A program made the translations under genes and the position numbers. Below the pieces are notes generated by a model. It ran no database searches and was not told the DNA's origin. It saw only the letters and a list, made by a program, of their open reading frames with translations. Positions 26,851 through 36,855 of a stretch of DNA of 64,000 bases are shown piece by piece. The first letter of the stretch is position 1; each line of letters opens with the position of its first letter. Source of the stretch: Glaciecola flavus (GTDB lineage Bacteria > Pseudomonadota > Gammaproteobacteria > Enterobacterales > Alteromonadaceae); NCBI RefSeq assembly GCF_042646125.1, contig NZ_JBHRSW010000021.1, positions 29,595 to 93,594 on the forward strand, given 5' to 3'.

Positions 26851-27194
26851 TTATTCTTAAATTTTTGCTTGGGTAACGCATAATTGTAATACCCAAATAC
26901 TGGATTGTCAGCACAAAATAGCTAACTATAACCCCATCGTGAATAGTCAACAAAAATTTAAAATAAAAGTCGTGATAAATCCTTCAATCTTGTTTATGGT
27001 AGAGGGAGTATTGAGCAAATCTCGACGGTAAAGTGTCAATGTGAGCCAGAAATTCACAGACGCGAGTAAAAATGCTCAGTTATGACCTGAACTACGAGGT
27101 TTTCTCTTTCGACACCTTATCTTTGTATCGGAAGTGGCTTGGTTGCATCCAATACAGGGATAAAGCATACACTGTCCCATTAATGGAGTGATGA
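26851..27194. promoter_or_regulatory. Divergent intergenic region between rapA and phoH-like gene
   Basis: This 344-base AT-rich stretch separates two divergent genes and must carry both promoters. The phoH-like gene has a ribosome site GGAG at 27185-27188. I saw no hairpin with a T-run, no tRNA and no convincing open reading frame in it. Confidence 0.4.
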
Positions 27195-28625
27195 ATGCCA
27201 AAAAACCAAACTGTAGAGACACTTGATATTCAAACCGCTGCCCGAGTTCATCGTAAATTATTCGTACTAGATACCAATATTCTTCTTCACGAGCCACTGG
27301 CTTTTTTATCCTTTAAAGAACATGACGTTGTTGTGCCGATGACGGTACTTGAAGAACTTGACTACATCAAAGACAGTAAAAAGGATGTAGCGAGAGATGC
27401 TCGCGTGTCCATTAGAGCTATGGAAGACTTGCTGCACGATGCCTCACCTGAACAAATGCTCGAAGGCGTAACTATGCAAGGGCTGGGATCCGGCAAGACT
27501 GCGCCGACTGGTGCGTTGTCGATATTTGCTGATTTGAGCATGCAAGACAAGCAACAGGTTTTCAGTAGCAATGAAAACGACAATCGAATTATTAATGCGG
27601 CTTTGTATTTACAGGCGCAAAACCCCAAACGCGACGTGGTTTTAGTTACTAAAGACATCAATATGCGCCTAAAAGCCAAGGGCGCAGGTATGAGCCTAGT
27701 ACAAGATTATCGCTCAGATCAATTGATCAGCGACATGAAGTATTTGACTAAAGGATTTTATAAATTTGAAGGGAATTTCTGGGACAAAGTCAAATCTGTT
27801 GAGAGCGTGACTGAAGGCAGGGATACCGTGCACACCATCGACAAGTCGCTGGTACCTGAGCCATATATCAACGAGTTTATTGTTGATGACGACGGCAGTT
27901 TTGCAGGATTGATTGAAGCGATTGATGAAGACACTATCGAAGTCTTAGATCTCGGCGTTGATCGTTTAATGGCGCGCAAAGCTTGGGGGATTCATCCAAA
28001 GAATATTGGGCAAGCAATGGCACTTCACACCTTGTTAGATCCCCATATTGACTTGTGTATATTAACCGGCCCAGCTGGCAGTGGTAAGACATTACTTGCC
28101 TTAGCGGCGGCTTTACATATGGTGATTGAGCACAATATGTACGACAAGATCATCGTTACCCGCAGTACGCCAGAAATTGCTGAATCTATTGGCTTTTTAC
28201 CCGGCACCGAAGAAGAAAAAATGGCACCGTGGTTAGCTGCCATTACAGACTCGTTAGAGGTTTTGCACAAGAATGATGAAAACACCAAAGGTTCAATGAA
28301 TTACATCATGGAAAAGGCCAATATCCAGTTTAAATCAGTGAACTTTATGCGCGGCAGGAGTTTGCAGAATGCAATAGTGATTTTGGATGAATCGCAAAAC
28401 CTAACGGCTTCTCAGCTGAAAACCATTATCACCCGTTGTGGGGAGGGAACAAAGTTAATCTGTGCGGGTAATCTGTCGCAGATAGACAGCAACTATTTAA
28501 ATCCTTTGACCTCTGGATTGACGTATTTGGTCGAAAAATTCAAATATTTTTCCGGCAGTGCGACAGTTAGCCTTGACGGAGTTGTACGTAGTCGTTTAGC
28601 TGAATTTGCTGAAAAGCAGTTGTAG
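27195..28625 (+). CDS. PIN-PhoH fusion protein (PhoH2-like ATPase)
   Basis: Residues of about 20-170 form a PIN nuclease-like domain (LFVLDTNILLHEP, VLEELDYIKDSKKDVARDARVSIRAME, NDNRIINAAL, VLVTKDINMRLKA). Residues of about 250-470 form a PhoH-type ATPase with Walker A LTGPAGSGKTLLALAAAL and Walker B AIVILDESQNLT. This architecture is that of PhoH2 proteins, reported elsewhere as RNA-unwinding ribonucleases, and is a common chromosomal gene (YlaK-like). At 476 residues it is complete. A terminator hairpin follows at 28650. Confidence 0.92.
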   Translation: MPKNQTVETLDIQTAARVHRKLFVLDTNILLHEPLAFLSFKEHDVVVPMTVLEELDYIKDSKKDVARDARVSIRAMEDLLHDASPEQMLEGVTMQGLGSGKTAPTGALSIFADLSMQDKQQVFSSNENDNRIINAALYLQAQNPKRDVVLVTKDINMRLKAKGAGMSLVQDYRSDQLISDMKYLTKGFYKFEGNFWDKVKSVESVTEGRDTVHTIDKSLVPEPYINEFIVDDDGSFAGLIEAIDEDTIEVLDLGVDRLMARKAWGIHPKNIGQAMALHTLLDPHIDLCILTGPAGSGKTLLALAAALHMVIEHNMYDKIIVTRSTPEIAESIGFLPGTEEEKMAPWLAAITDSLEVLHKNDENTKGSMNYIMEKANIQFKSVNFMRGRSLQNAIVILDESQNLTASQLKTIITRCGEGTKLICAGNLSQIDSNYLNPLTSGLTYLVEKFKYFSGSATVSLDGVVRSRLAEFAEKQL

Positions 28626-28649
28626 TCTATCGCCTTTGATTATAGTTTT

Positions 28650-28669
28650 GAGGGCTTCGCGCCCTCTTT
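28650..28669 (+). terminator. Terminator after the PIN-PhoH gene
   Basis: GAGGGC-TTCGC-GCCCTC is a six-base-pair GC-rich hairpin followed by TTTATAAT, 24 bases after the stop codon. The sequence context is that of a short Rho-independent terminator with a modest T-tract. Confidence 0.75.
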
Positions 28670-28935
28670 ATAATACGAAAGTTGAGAAATATGATTAAAA
28701 TTCGAGACTTTAGCTATGTATTTTGTTAAAACTAAAGTTATCGGCGTTGTTCATCCGATAAACAATTGTGATTCTTTAGTTAGGCCGTGTTGCACTGTAA
28801 TGCACGCTCCCTAATTTAACTGCAGTAGTCTCATGAAAACTACAAAAATGGCGATATAAGTCATTATAGAGGCAATAAAATGCAAGGATCGCGCGGTTAA
28901 CAAGTATGCTACAGCGGATGTAACGAAACTTAAGA
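28670..28935 (+). promoter_or_regulatory. Upstream region of REC-GGDEF gene
   Basis: Together with the terminator this makes a gap of 310 bases between the PhoH-type gene and the REC-GGDEF gene. It is AT-rich, with no open reading frame that I would support. It must include the promoter of the cyclase gene, but I could not assign -35 and -10 boxes with confidence. Confidence 0.35.
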
Positions 28936-29877
28936 ATGACCGATTTAAAACCTAAAATACTCATTGTAGACGATGAAAGGCTCAATATTAGGTTGCTGTA
29001 CGAAGGCCTAAAAGACGAGTATCAAATTATCGTTGGTAGTACTGGAAGAGATGCAATTAGGCTGGCGACTAAAGAACTGCCAGATCTTGTGCTCTTGGAT
29101 ATTGGTTTAGACGACATCAGCGGCCATGAAGTGTGCAAAGCGCTCAAAGCTAACCCCACGACCAAAAACATTCCTATTATTTTTGTAACTGCGCAAGATA
29201 CTTATGAAGATGAACTTAAGGGGCTCGAATTAGGCGCAATTGATTATTTTCGAAAGCCCTTCTCTATACCTTTAGTACGTGTTCGCGTTAGAAATCAAAT
29301 TGAACTGAAAAGAAAAACAGATATGTTGCAATATTTGTCCTCGATTGACGGTTTAACTGGATTGGCTAACCGGCGTCAATTCGATGAGCACTTGAGCAGC
29401 ACGGTGCGCTATGCTGATCGACAACACAGAGGCTTATGTCTTTTGATGATCGACATTGACAGATTTAAGCAATACAACGACTTATATGGTCATGTTAGAG
29501 GTGATGATGCCTTAAAAGTTGTCGCTCGAGTACTTAAAAAATGTGCGGCTCGCCCCTTAGATTTTATTGCGCGATTTGGTGGTGAAGAATTTATTATTTT
29601 ACTCACGGACTCTAGTCCAGAAGAGGGAGCCTTAGTTGCCGAACGAATTAGGGAGCAAGTAGAAAAGTTGTTTATTCCGCATGAAGGTTCAGAATACGGG
29701 TTTTTAAGTGTCAGTGTGGGGGTGGCCAATATCAAACCTGATGTGGGTGAACATATCGACGAACGAGCGTTTGTAGAGCACGCTGATACTTGTCTATATT
29801 TTGCAAAGGAGAGCGGCAGAAATCGGGTTATTTCAGAAGACTTTGAGTTGCAAATTAAACCAAACTCCAAGAAATGA
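28936..29877 (+). CDS. Response regulator-diguanylate cyclase (REC-GGDEF)
   Basis: An output-type response regulator. The receiver domain (residues of about 6-125) has ILIVDDERLN, phospho-aspartate in LVLLDIGLDDISG and IDYFRKPFS. The GGDEF domain (about 140-305) contains DGLTGLANRRQFDEHL, LMIDIDRFKQYND and the active-site loop RFGGEEF with an RPLD I-site five residues before it. It should make cyclic-di-GMP when phosphorylated, with product inhibition. No histidine kinase is adjacent, so the partner is an orphan elsewhere. The ribosome site is weak. Confidence 0.92.
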   Translation: MTDLKPKILIVDDERLNIRLLYEGLKDEYQIIVGSTGRDAIRLATKELPDLVLLDIGLDDISGHEVCKALKANPTTKNIPIIFVTAQDTYEDELKGLELGAIDYFRKPFSIPLVRVRVRNQIELKRKTDMLQYLSSIDGLTGLANRRQFDEHLSSTVRYADRQHRGLCLLMIDIDRFKQYNDLYGHVRGDDALKVVARVLKKCAARPLDFIARFGGEEFIILLTDSSPEEGALVAERIREQVEKLFIPHEGSEYGFLSVSVGVANIKPDVGEHIDERAFVEHADTCLYFAKESGRNRVISEDFELQIKPNSKK

Positions 29878-30178
29878 TGGTTTACCTTTTTGACTCAAAA
29901 ATTCGGTTAACAAAATCTACGGGCTCTAAATTTTCCGTGTTCATATGGCTTTGTGAAAAAACGTAATTCTGAATGTAAAAAACGTCCTGCGATAAGGTCT
30001 AGCGAGTCTTTTTCACTTAACTCCGCGTGTGTACTATGTTTTCTCGGCATGCTCGTCTTCATGCATTTATGTTTTTACAAGTTTGCGTTAAAAACAGCTG
30101 CTTTCATGCACTTGTGATCAATATGTGTAATATGGTAAAAATTGTGTTAAATTCAAAAATGCAATTGTCGATTTACAT
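29878..30178. other. 301-base intergenic region before the DUF5060 gene
   Basis: AT-rich spacer between two genes that run in the same direction. No hairpin terminator, RNA gene or clear promoter was recognised. The ATG at 30179 lacks a good ribosome site, although the signal peptide right after it supports the start. Confidence 0.3.
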
Positions 30179-32563
30179 ATGAAATATTTAGTTTTAGTAG
30201 GCGCTATTCTCGCGCTGAGCACCTCGCTTGCTTCTTTTGCAAATCAAGAAAAAAAAGGTATCACGCTTAGTGCTAAAACCTTAATACCCGAAGCAACCAA
30301 TTTTGGAAATGTACCAAACGGGTTAGCTATTCGTACCCATCGAGGTTACAGAGAAGCGCAAATCAATATTACCACGCCAGTTGGCAACACTGACTTTGAT
30401 ATAGCTTTTCATGCGTTGTCAGAAGTGGCGGGTGACTCCGAACATGAAATTATACTTGGCGGAAAAAGCTTAGGTAAGTTTACGGTGCCTGCTGCTAAGA
30501 ATAAAGAAACACCTTTTGTTAAGACCTTCAAAAATATCTATATTAATGAGGGTGAGTCACTCACGATCAAGTCAAGCGTTTCTTCTAAAGATGGAGAGAC
30601 ATTTAGTTCTGCCGAGTGGCACAAATTAGTATTTGTCCCGCTTTCTGTTGACCCAGGTCGTCTGAAAACACGGATAAACATCGCGCGTTCTCAGGAAGAG
30701 ATTGAGTCAGGTCCAGACTTATATGTTGCTAGGCAAGCCGATGGTGACGCTTCGATTCAAATTACGGGGGAGCTGAAGCAATGGCATCCCGTCACGCTCA
30801 CTATGCAAGGCCCCTTTGCACATGAGCAAGATATTCAGCCGAATGCCTTCTTAGATTACCGTATGTCAGTCGAGTTCTCGCACGAAAGTGGCGTGCCGAC
30901 TTATACTGTTCCCGGTTATTTTGCTGCTGATGGTAACGCTGCAGAGACTTCAGCAGAAGAGGGGACGGCATGGCGAGCCCATGTTTCACCTGATAAACCT
31001 GGCACTTGGTATTACCGTGTCTCGTTTGTAAGTGGTGAAGACGCCGCTATCGTACCCGCAGTGGGCGAATACCTAGCGCCATATCACGGAAAATACGGCA
31101 CCTTTAAAGTGGCCAAAACCGATAAGCGAGGAAAGGATTTTAGAGCAAAAGGACGATTAGAATATGTTGGCGGAAGATATTTACGCCATGCAGGTACTGG
31201 CGATTATTTCCTAAAAGCTGGGCCTGATGCACCAGAAACAATATTTGCTTACGAGGATTTTGACAACACAATTAACATGAAACCTGACTTGCCTTTAAAA
31301 ACATGGGAAGCCCACGCACAAGATTATGTTGAGGGTGATCCAACTTGGCAAAATGGAAAAGGTAAAAACTTAATTGGTGTGATGAATTATTTGTCAGATG
31401 TGGGAGCAAATGCATTTTCGTTCTTAACGTATAATGCAGGTGGTGACGGTGACAATATTTGGCCCTATGTAGAGCGCAATGGAAAGTTACATTTTGATGC
31501 CTCAAAGTTAGACCAGTGGGACATCGTGTTTGCCCACGCTCAAGCTAAAGGGCTCTATCTGCATTTTAAACTACAAGAAAATGAGTCCGATGATAATCGA
31601 CGTGGCAGCGCGAAAAAATTTGCAGAAATCAAAGAGTCGATGGATGGCGGATTATTGGGTACTGAGCGTAAGCTTTATTTGCGAGAAATTATCGCAAGAT
31701 TTGGTCACCACTTAGCCTTGAACTGGAATATAGGGGAAGAAAACACGCAAAACTATGAAGAGCAGCGCGACATGGCTGAATACATATTAAATGTCGATCC
31801 CTACGATCACAATATCGTTATTCATTCGTTCCCCAATCAGCAAGAGAAAGTTTATAAAGAACTGTTGGGTTCTCGTTCAGTACTAACCGGCGCCTCTTTA
31901 CAGAATTCTTGGAATACGGCACATAGCAAAACACTGCGTTGGATTGAAGCAGCGAGCGCCGCTGGTAAGAACTGGGTTGTGGCTAATGATGAGCAAAATC
32001 CGGCCGGTATGGGCGTACCACCCGATCCAGGTTACAAGGGCTTTGATGGCTTTGCGAAAGGTTGGAAAGGCAAGTATGACTTACATGACATCAGAAAATA
32101 CACGCTTTGGGGTAACCTAATGGCAGGTGGTGCGGGTGTTGAATACTACTTTGGTTACAAGCTGCTCGAAAATGACCTTAACGCAGAAGACATGCGTAGC
32201 CGCCACCGTTCATGGATATATGCGGGTATCGCTGTGGACTTCTTCAGCGAACACGAGATTCCTGTACAACGAATGAGAAACCTTAATACCTTGGTTGGCA
32301 ATACCAAGCGCAGCAACGACATATATTGTTTTGGTAATGAAGGTGAGCTATACCTCGTGTATTTGCCTGAGGGCGGCACAACGGATATCGACTTGTCTCA
32401 CGAAAGTAAGAAAACCAAGTTTAAAGTAAGCTGGTTCAACCCTCGCACTGGTGAGAAGTTAAAACGCGGAAGTGTGCGCTCGGTAAAAGGTGGCAGCACC
32501 GTTTCTATTGGTAATCCACCTTCTGACGAAAATGAAGATTGGCTGGTGGTGTTGAAGCGTTAG
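30179..32563 (+). CDS. Secreted DUF5060 protein with glycosidase-like barrel
   Basis: A 794-residue exported protein: signal peptide MKYLVLVGAILALSTSLASFA, an N-terminal beta domain (about 22-165), a DUF5060-type beta-sandwich (about 180-315, ELKQWHPVTLTMQGP), a central barrel (about 330-690) and a C-terminal domain like the putative collagen-binding domain (SWFNPRTGEKL). The barrel shows two glutamates at clan-GH-A-like places, Glu520/521 in LNWNIGEENTQNY and Glu605 in VVANDEQNPAG, so it is probably a glycoside hydrolase. The substrate is unknown, and marine polysaccharide is inferred from the family's occurrence. It has its own terminator and no evident operon partner. Confidence 0.75.
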   Translation: MKYLVLVGAILALSTSLASFANQEKKGITLSAKTLIPEATNFGNVPNGLAIRTHRGYREAQINITTPVGNTDFDIAFHALSEVAGDSEHEIILGGKSLGKFTVPAAKNKETPFVKTFKNIYINEGESLTIKSSVSSKDGETFSSAEWHKLVFVPLSVDPGRLKTRINIARSQEEIESGPDLYVARQADGDASIQITGELKQWHPVTLTMQGPFAHEQDIQPNAFLDYRMSVEFSHESGVPTYTVPGYFAADGNAAETSAEEGTAWRAHVSPDKPGTWYYRVSFVSGEDAAIVPAVGEYLAPYHGKYGTFKVAKTDKRGKDFRAKGRLEYVGGRYLRHAGTGDYFLKAGPDAPETIFAYEDFDNTINMKPDLPLKTWEAHAQDYVEGDPTWQNGKGKNLIGVMNYLSDVGANAFSFLTYNAGGDGDNIWPYVERNGKLHFDASKLDQWDIVFAHAQAKGLYLHFKLQENESDDNRRGSAKKFAEIKESMDGGLLGTERKLYLREIIARFGHHLALNWNIGEENTQNYEEQRDMAEYILNVDPYDHNIVIHSFPNQQEKVYKELLGSRSVLTGASLQNSWNTAHSKTLRWIEAASAAGKNWVVANDEQNPAGMGVPPDPGYKGFDGFAKGWKGKYDLHDIRKYTLWGNLMAGGAGVEYYFGYKLLENDLNAEDMRSRHRSWIYAGIAVDFFSEHEIPVQRMRNLNTLVGNTKRSNDIYCFGNEGELYLVYLPEGGTTDIDLSHESKKTKFKVSWFNPRTGEKLKRGSVRSVKGGSTVSIGNPPSDENEDWLVVLKR

Positions 32564-32574
32564 TTTTTAGAGTT

Positions 32575-32604
32575 GACCCTGAGGCTAGCCTCAGGGTCTT
32601 TGCT
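32575..32604 (+). terminator. Strong terminator after the DUF5060 gene
   Basis: Twelve-base arms GACCCTGAGGCT (32575-32586) and AGCCTCAGGGTC (32587-32598) form a perfect inverted repeat, followed by TTTGCTTTT. It lies 12 bases after the stop codon and separates this gene from the converging 1171-aa lipoprotein gene. Confidence 0.88.
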
Positions 32605-32708
32605 TTTGCATATCCTTCAGTCTACTGCATTCAGACAACAGAACCCTTGCCGTTTACCAAAAACTATCCTACCAATAGCTTCCTAGTCTGCTATCAACCA
32701 AAACCGCT

Positions 32709-35700
32709 TTATTCTTCGGCGACTGTGAAGTCGATGGCCTCTTCTTCTTTAAGATCTAATTCTGGTTGCTGTGTTTTTGGTATCGCGTCACTAATAAATA
32801 GCGTTTTAGTTTCATAATCGTTGAGGCTTTTGTTCCTTTTATCAAAGTGCTTTTTAGCGATGTCCACATAGAGCAATTGATGTATTTTTTTTGTTAGTTT
32901 TTCTTGGTCACCACATTTTTTATCTGCTCCAAGTTCGTCAATTAATGCATTTGAATAGTTCACGACTAAAGTGATAAAGCTAGTTATTTGGGTAGCTTGA
33001 GCTTCAAAATTATCTTCCTTAACATCCTCAACTGTTGAAGCTATCGTTTTTAGTGAAGACTCACTACTAGTAATGGCTTTATTTATGTCGCCGGAATGGC
33101 TGTTGCAAAGCGTATCCAGCGATATTCTCCAATTTTTATCAGCTAGCCAAGATTTGATTTCCTGAAATTGCGCTAGGGTAGACGTTTGATATTTATCTAT
33201 ATTGCTTGCATACAACACATCAAGCGCATTTGATGAATTTGCTAAGCCCAATATACCTTCTCCTGCGTTTAAAAAACTACCTGCTTTGCCGGCGGTATGG
33301 AACAATACAGCATTTGATAGCGTTCGGTACATGCTTTTCGGGTCGACAGAATAACTTTTGACGTACCAGTTACCAATATCATCTTTTACAATAACATAGT
33401 TCACTTCATTTGAGCCATTAACTCTTACCGTATTAATGTTTTGCCAATATTGTTTGTCGATTTGTTGTTGTGTTGAATTATTGCGAGTAAACGCAAGTTC
33501 GCCTAAACCTGGGACTGCCCTCAAATTGTTGTGAACTAACATGTTATCCCAATTTTCTGCACCGCTATCATCTTGTAAAGAACTTGAAGGGTAGCTACTT
33601 CTTAAATAGGCACTGGCAGGCACTAAGTATTGCCGACGTGCCCTTAGGTCGTATGCACTGGTGAGAGCTCTTTCGGTATTAAGTAAGATGGCACTGCCAT
33701 CGGGGTATTGCGTTTTCTGGAGTATAGTTAAGTGCTCTAAATGGCGGATAACGCCATCTAAGGCCTGACTTGAGTCGCAATGCTTGGCTGGCACTTTATT
33801 GTTACTATGTGACTTATCTTGTTCATCTTGTTGACAGGAGAAACCGTGTTTTAAGGCCTTGTTTAATGCCCATTTTACTTTTTTATCAACTAGCTGTTGT
33901 TCATTTGTATTCAGGCCTGTACGCAGTTGTTCTTGCCAAGTCTCGATATTATCCACATCATCGAGATGAACACCATCTACATGCGCGATCAATTTATGGG
34001 TATATTGCTGCTTTTCTCTCATGTTTTTGGTGAGAGCGTCAATTTTTTCAATACTGATATCACTCAACCCTGTTGCGGTCTTAATTTTGCCAATTAGTTC
34101 CTCAGATTCAGTTTGAAGTTGAGCATGTTTGGTTTGTACCGCCTTTTTTTGTACTGCGACTGCACTTGTCACTTCTTTGAGTGCAGTGTTGACAAAGTTA
34201 GTCCAATAGGTTCTTGCTTGATTGCTTCCGTCATTAATAAACAAAGTATTTGCCCGACTTAGCGTATATTGCAATGCTCGGTGCTCACTGCATTTTGAAT
34301 TATTTTGCCCAAAGATATAGGTACAACCGGATTTTGAGAGTGCTGATTCAATTCTATTGATACTTTGGTTCACTTTATTATTTGCTTCATTGAGATAGGC
34401 GCTAAATGTGATAGTGGTTGGATCGTTTTGCATATTTAGTGCTTGGGTAAAAGTATCTAGTGAGGCTGAGGCTTGTTGAAATCCAATAAGGCTTGATTTC
34501 AGTTCTTGCAGTCTTTCAGCGTGTTGCTTGAGATCAGACGCTTTATTTTCATTCCATGTTTTAAGTTCACCCCGTAGTGCTTGCAAGGCTTTTTCTCTTT
34601 TGCTCAAGGCTGCCTTGTCATTCTTTAATGATATTAATACGCTATCTTTAAAATTTGCGGCACTCAATCCAAAGTGTTTTTCAATGTTTGTCCAGTCAAA
34701 CTGTTGCCAATCTTCTTGCTTATCAGCGTGTGCACGCTTGCGTTTAATTTCGTTTATTTGCACGACAATAGTGGTGCCAATAGCTTGTAAGACCTGAACG
34801 TATTGTTTGAGTGATTTTCTCGCTGTGCCCGTGATATGCTCGTTTGTCAGTGCTTTTTTGTCTGCCAAGGCGAGTAGCTTACCCGCATAATTGAGTAGCA
34901 TTTTTTCCAGCGCGAGTTCGTTATCGACTAAGCCAAGGCCGTCGCCTGCGTCAATGTGATTGATTAAAGTAATTAGGCCAAGTTTATTTCTAGTTTGATT
35001 AAATACGTCAAGATCTACTACTGCATTGGTAAATGAGGCAAATGTATTTTGCGCTAGGCGATTAAAGGGGTCTTTTAATACCTCGTCCATGCTGCAATCA
35101 TTTGTGTTCGTACTTCCATTATTGCACTCGTCTAGCAAATCTTTAAACACGCTGATTCCTCGAGCAATGCCTGAGGTATTGATACGACCATTTTGACTAA
35201 TCGCCATAGCTAAATTGAGTGTATTGAGTAAGGAGCGGGCAAACGCAGTGTTGTCGGACAAGCTCAATTGCTTGGCTATATTATTGCTGGCTTTTTCGTA
35301 CGCTTTCCATGTTGCGTTTTTTTTACGATTTTGATTTGCAATTGCCTTGTCATTTGTTTGTTGTTCTTGGCGCGAGTTGGGGTATTTATCGTCGATTTCC
35401 TTTAGCTCAGTTTTGAAGTTTTGTAAACTCTTTAAAGTATCTTTGTATTCAGAATCAAAACTGGATTTATAACCGGTTTGTTTTGCCCCTCGGTATATAT
35501 CGACTTCATCAATGGCTTGCTTAAGAGTATTCGGATTAATCAAGGTCCCGACTAACTCAGCAGCACTTTGAAGCATATTGATTCTGTCGCTTTCCTTAAA
35601 TGTCTTGCGGTCATCTGCGGGTAAATTGTGCAGATAGTCAATCACACGCAAAGAGCTTAAAATGATGTAGTTATGCGCTTTTCGTATGTTTTTATTATAC

Positions 35701-36224
35701 TCGTTAAAATTACGAGTATTTTGCGAATTAGCGGATAAGGCTTTAATTCGAGCAAATTGTTGGCTCACGTCTCCGTAGTATTCACTTATTTGTGTCGGCG
35801 CCAAGTCGTTAAAAAGTCCTTGAAGTCGAGTTAGGCTGCATGCGAGGCTGACGTTTGATGCATAGCCTTTGTTTTCCCAAATAGAGGGTTCTTTAGTTAT
35901 CTCACAGGCATTAAGATTGATGAGATCCATGTGACTTATCGGGCTATCTGTATGTTTACGACTGCGTTTGCTCTTTAATGAAAATTGCGCGCCAAAGGGG
36001 CGCTCTGCATATATCAGATCGCGTTTTAAGTTTTCCTCCAAGTCCGACAATATCTGTTTGGAGGTCATCGTCAGTGACGTTAGTTGCTCGTGCTGCACTT
36101 TTTCTTGATCAGCCAATGGGCCTTTATATACATCTACATCAATACGTATTGATGAACATGAAAATAAAATTGATGTTAGGACTATTACAGAGAGTGCGCG
36201 ATATGATTGATTTCTACTGTTCAT
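32709..36224 (-). CDS. Giant lipoprotein of unknown function (1171 aa)
   Basis: I do not recognise this gene. The start encodes a lipoprotein signal (lipobox LFSC, Cys23), followed directly by SSIRIDVDVYKGPLADQEKVQ. The body is almost entirely helical and charged, with heptad-like segments at about 250-330, 530-600 and 690-760 that suggest coiled coils, and a few cysteine pairs. There are no membrane segments after the signal and no enzyme motif. It is likely anchored in the periplasmic leaflet of the inner or outer membrane. Its start lies four bases after the stop of a 208-aa lipoprotein gene, so the two are co-expressed and may form a complex. Confidence 0.75.
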   Translation of the reverse strand: MNSRNQSYRALSVIVLTSILFSCSSIRIDVDVYKGPLADQEKVQHEQLTSLTMTSKQILSDLEENLKRDLIYAERPFGAQFSLKSKRSRKHTDSPISHMDLINLNACEITKEPSIWENKGYASNVSLACSLTRLQGLFNDLAPTQISEYYGDVSQQFARIKALSANSQNTRNFNEYNKNIRKAHNYIILSSLRVIDYLHNLPADDRKTFKESDRINMLQSAAELVGTLINPNTLKQAIDEVDIYRGAKQTGYKSSFDSEYKDTLKSLQNFKTELKEIDDKYPNSRQEQQTNDKAIANQNRKKNATWKAYEKASNNIAKQLSLSDNTAFARSLLNTLNLAMAISQNGRINTSGIARGISVFKDLLDECNNGSTNTNDCSMDEVLKDPFNRLAQNTFASFTNAVVDLDVFNQTRNKLGLITLINHIDAGDGLGLVDNELALEKMLLNYAGKLLALADKKALTNEHITGTARKSLKQYVQVLQAIGTTIVVQINEIKRKRAHADKQEDWQQFDWTNIEKHFGLSAANFKDSVLISLKNDKAALSKREKALQALRGELKTWNENKASDLKQHAERLQELKSSLIGFQQASASLDTFTQALNMQNDPTTITFSAYLNEANNKVNQSINRIESALSKSGCTYIFGQNNSKCSEHRALQYTLSRANTLFINDGSNQARTYWTNFVNTALKEVTSAVAVQKKAVQTKHAQLQTESEELIGKIKTATGLSDISIEKIDALTKNMREKQQYTHKLIAHVDGVHLDDVDNIETWQEQLRTGLNTNEQQLVDKKVKWALNKALKHGFSCQQDEQDKSHSNNKVPAKHCDSSQALDGVIRHLEHLTILQKTQYPDGSAILLNTERALTSAYDLRARRQYLVPASAYLRSSYPSSSLQDDSGAENWDNMLVHNNLRAVPGLGELAFTRNNSTQQQIDKQYWQNINTVRVNGSNEVNYVIVKDDIGNWYVKSYSVDPKSMYRTLSNAVLFHTAGKAGSFLNAGEGILGLANSSNALDVLYASNIDKYQTSTLAQFQEIKSWLADKNWRISLDTLCNSHSGDINKAITSSESSLKTIASTVEDVKEDNFEAQATQITSFITLVVNYSNALIDELGADKKCGDQEKLTKKIHQLLYVDIAKKHFDKRNKSLNDYETKTLFISDAIPKTQQPELDLKEEEAIDFTVAEE

Positions 36225-36228
36225 CGAA

Positions 36229-36855
36229 TCATTCTCCTTCCTGATATTTACTCTCGCCTAAACTCAATTGTTTCTTTTGCTGATTGACATCTTTCAATGA
36301 TTCAAAGAGCAGTTGCACGAGTTCTGCGCTCATTGTTGTGTTTTGGATTTTTGCAGACTCTCCCATTGTTCGATCAACCGCTTGAAAAAATGCGTCTGGC
36401 GACGTACCCATTACCACCACTAGTCGGTGATTTTTGGGAGTAATACGAAAGCCCTCGGGGCCAAATGCAATCATTTTGCGTTGACTATCTATGCCAAGCT
36501 CTTCCTCGAACACTTTACTACCATCGCCACTTAGCGACTTGATTTCATCGAGTAGGTTGTTTTGAGACGACAATGAATCGACTAACTCAGATTTGACCCA
36601 ACCAGAACCAAATTTAACATCATTTAAGAAGCTGGCTTGTCCGTGTATCCGTATGCGGTATATGGTTTGTGGCGCTTGCTCTTGTGGGTCGAACATACCC
36701 ACATAAAAAATTTGCTCTAGTTCATTAGTGGGGCTGATTGCGGCAAGGGATGCGCCAGAAACAAACTGCTCAGCTGGTGTTAGTTTGCAGCCTTGTAAAA
36801 AAATAATGATTATTACGAAGGGGGGTAACTTTCCAATACCTACAATGTTTAGCAT
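36229..36855 (-). CDS. Lipoprotein of unknown function, partner of the 1171-aa protein
   Basis: A 208-residue predicted lipoprotein: hydrophobic stretch VIIIIFLQGC with lipidated Cys23, then a domain with alternating strands (QTIYRIRIHGQASFLNDVKFGSGWV and HRLVVVMGTSPDAFFQAVDRT) and a C-terminal charged helix. No family is recognised. The tight spacing to the giant lipoprotein gene indicates an operon of two. The upstream 361-base gap should contain their promoter. A loose resemblance to secretion-system lipoproteins was considered and not adopted. Confidence 0.68.
   Translation of the reverse strand: MLNIVGIGKLPPFVIIIIFLQGCKLTPAEQFVSGASLAAISPTNELEQIFYVGMFDPQEQAPQTIYRIRIHGQASFLNDVKFGSGWVKSELVDSLSSQNNLLDEIKSLSGDGSKVFEEELGIDSQRKMIAFGPEGFRITPKNHRLVVVMGTSPDAFFQAVDRTMGESAKIQNTTMSAELVQLLFESLKDVNQQKKQLSLGESKYQEGE

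Noticed and set aside
36229..36855. Type VI secretion lipoprotein TssJ.
   Set aside because: Only the size and lipobox agree. No other type VI gene (tssB, tssC, tssK, tssM, hcp, vgrG, clpV) is in the window.
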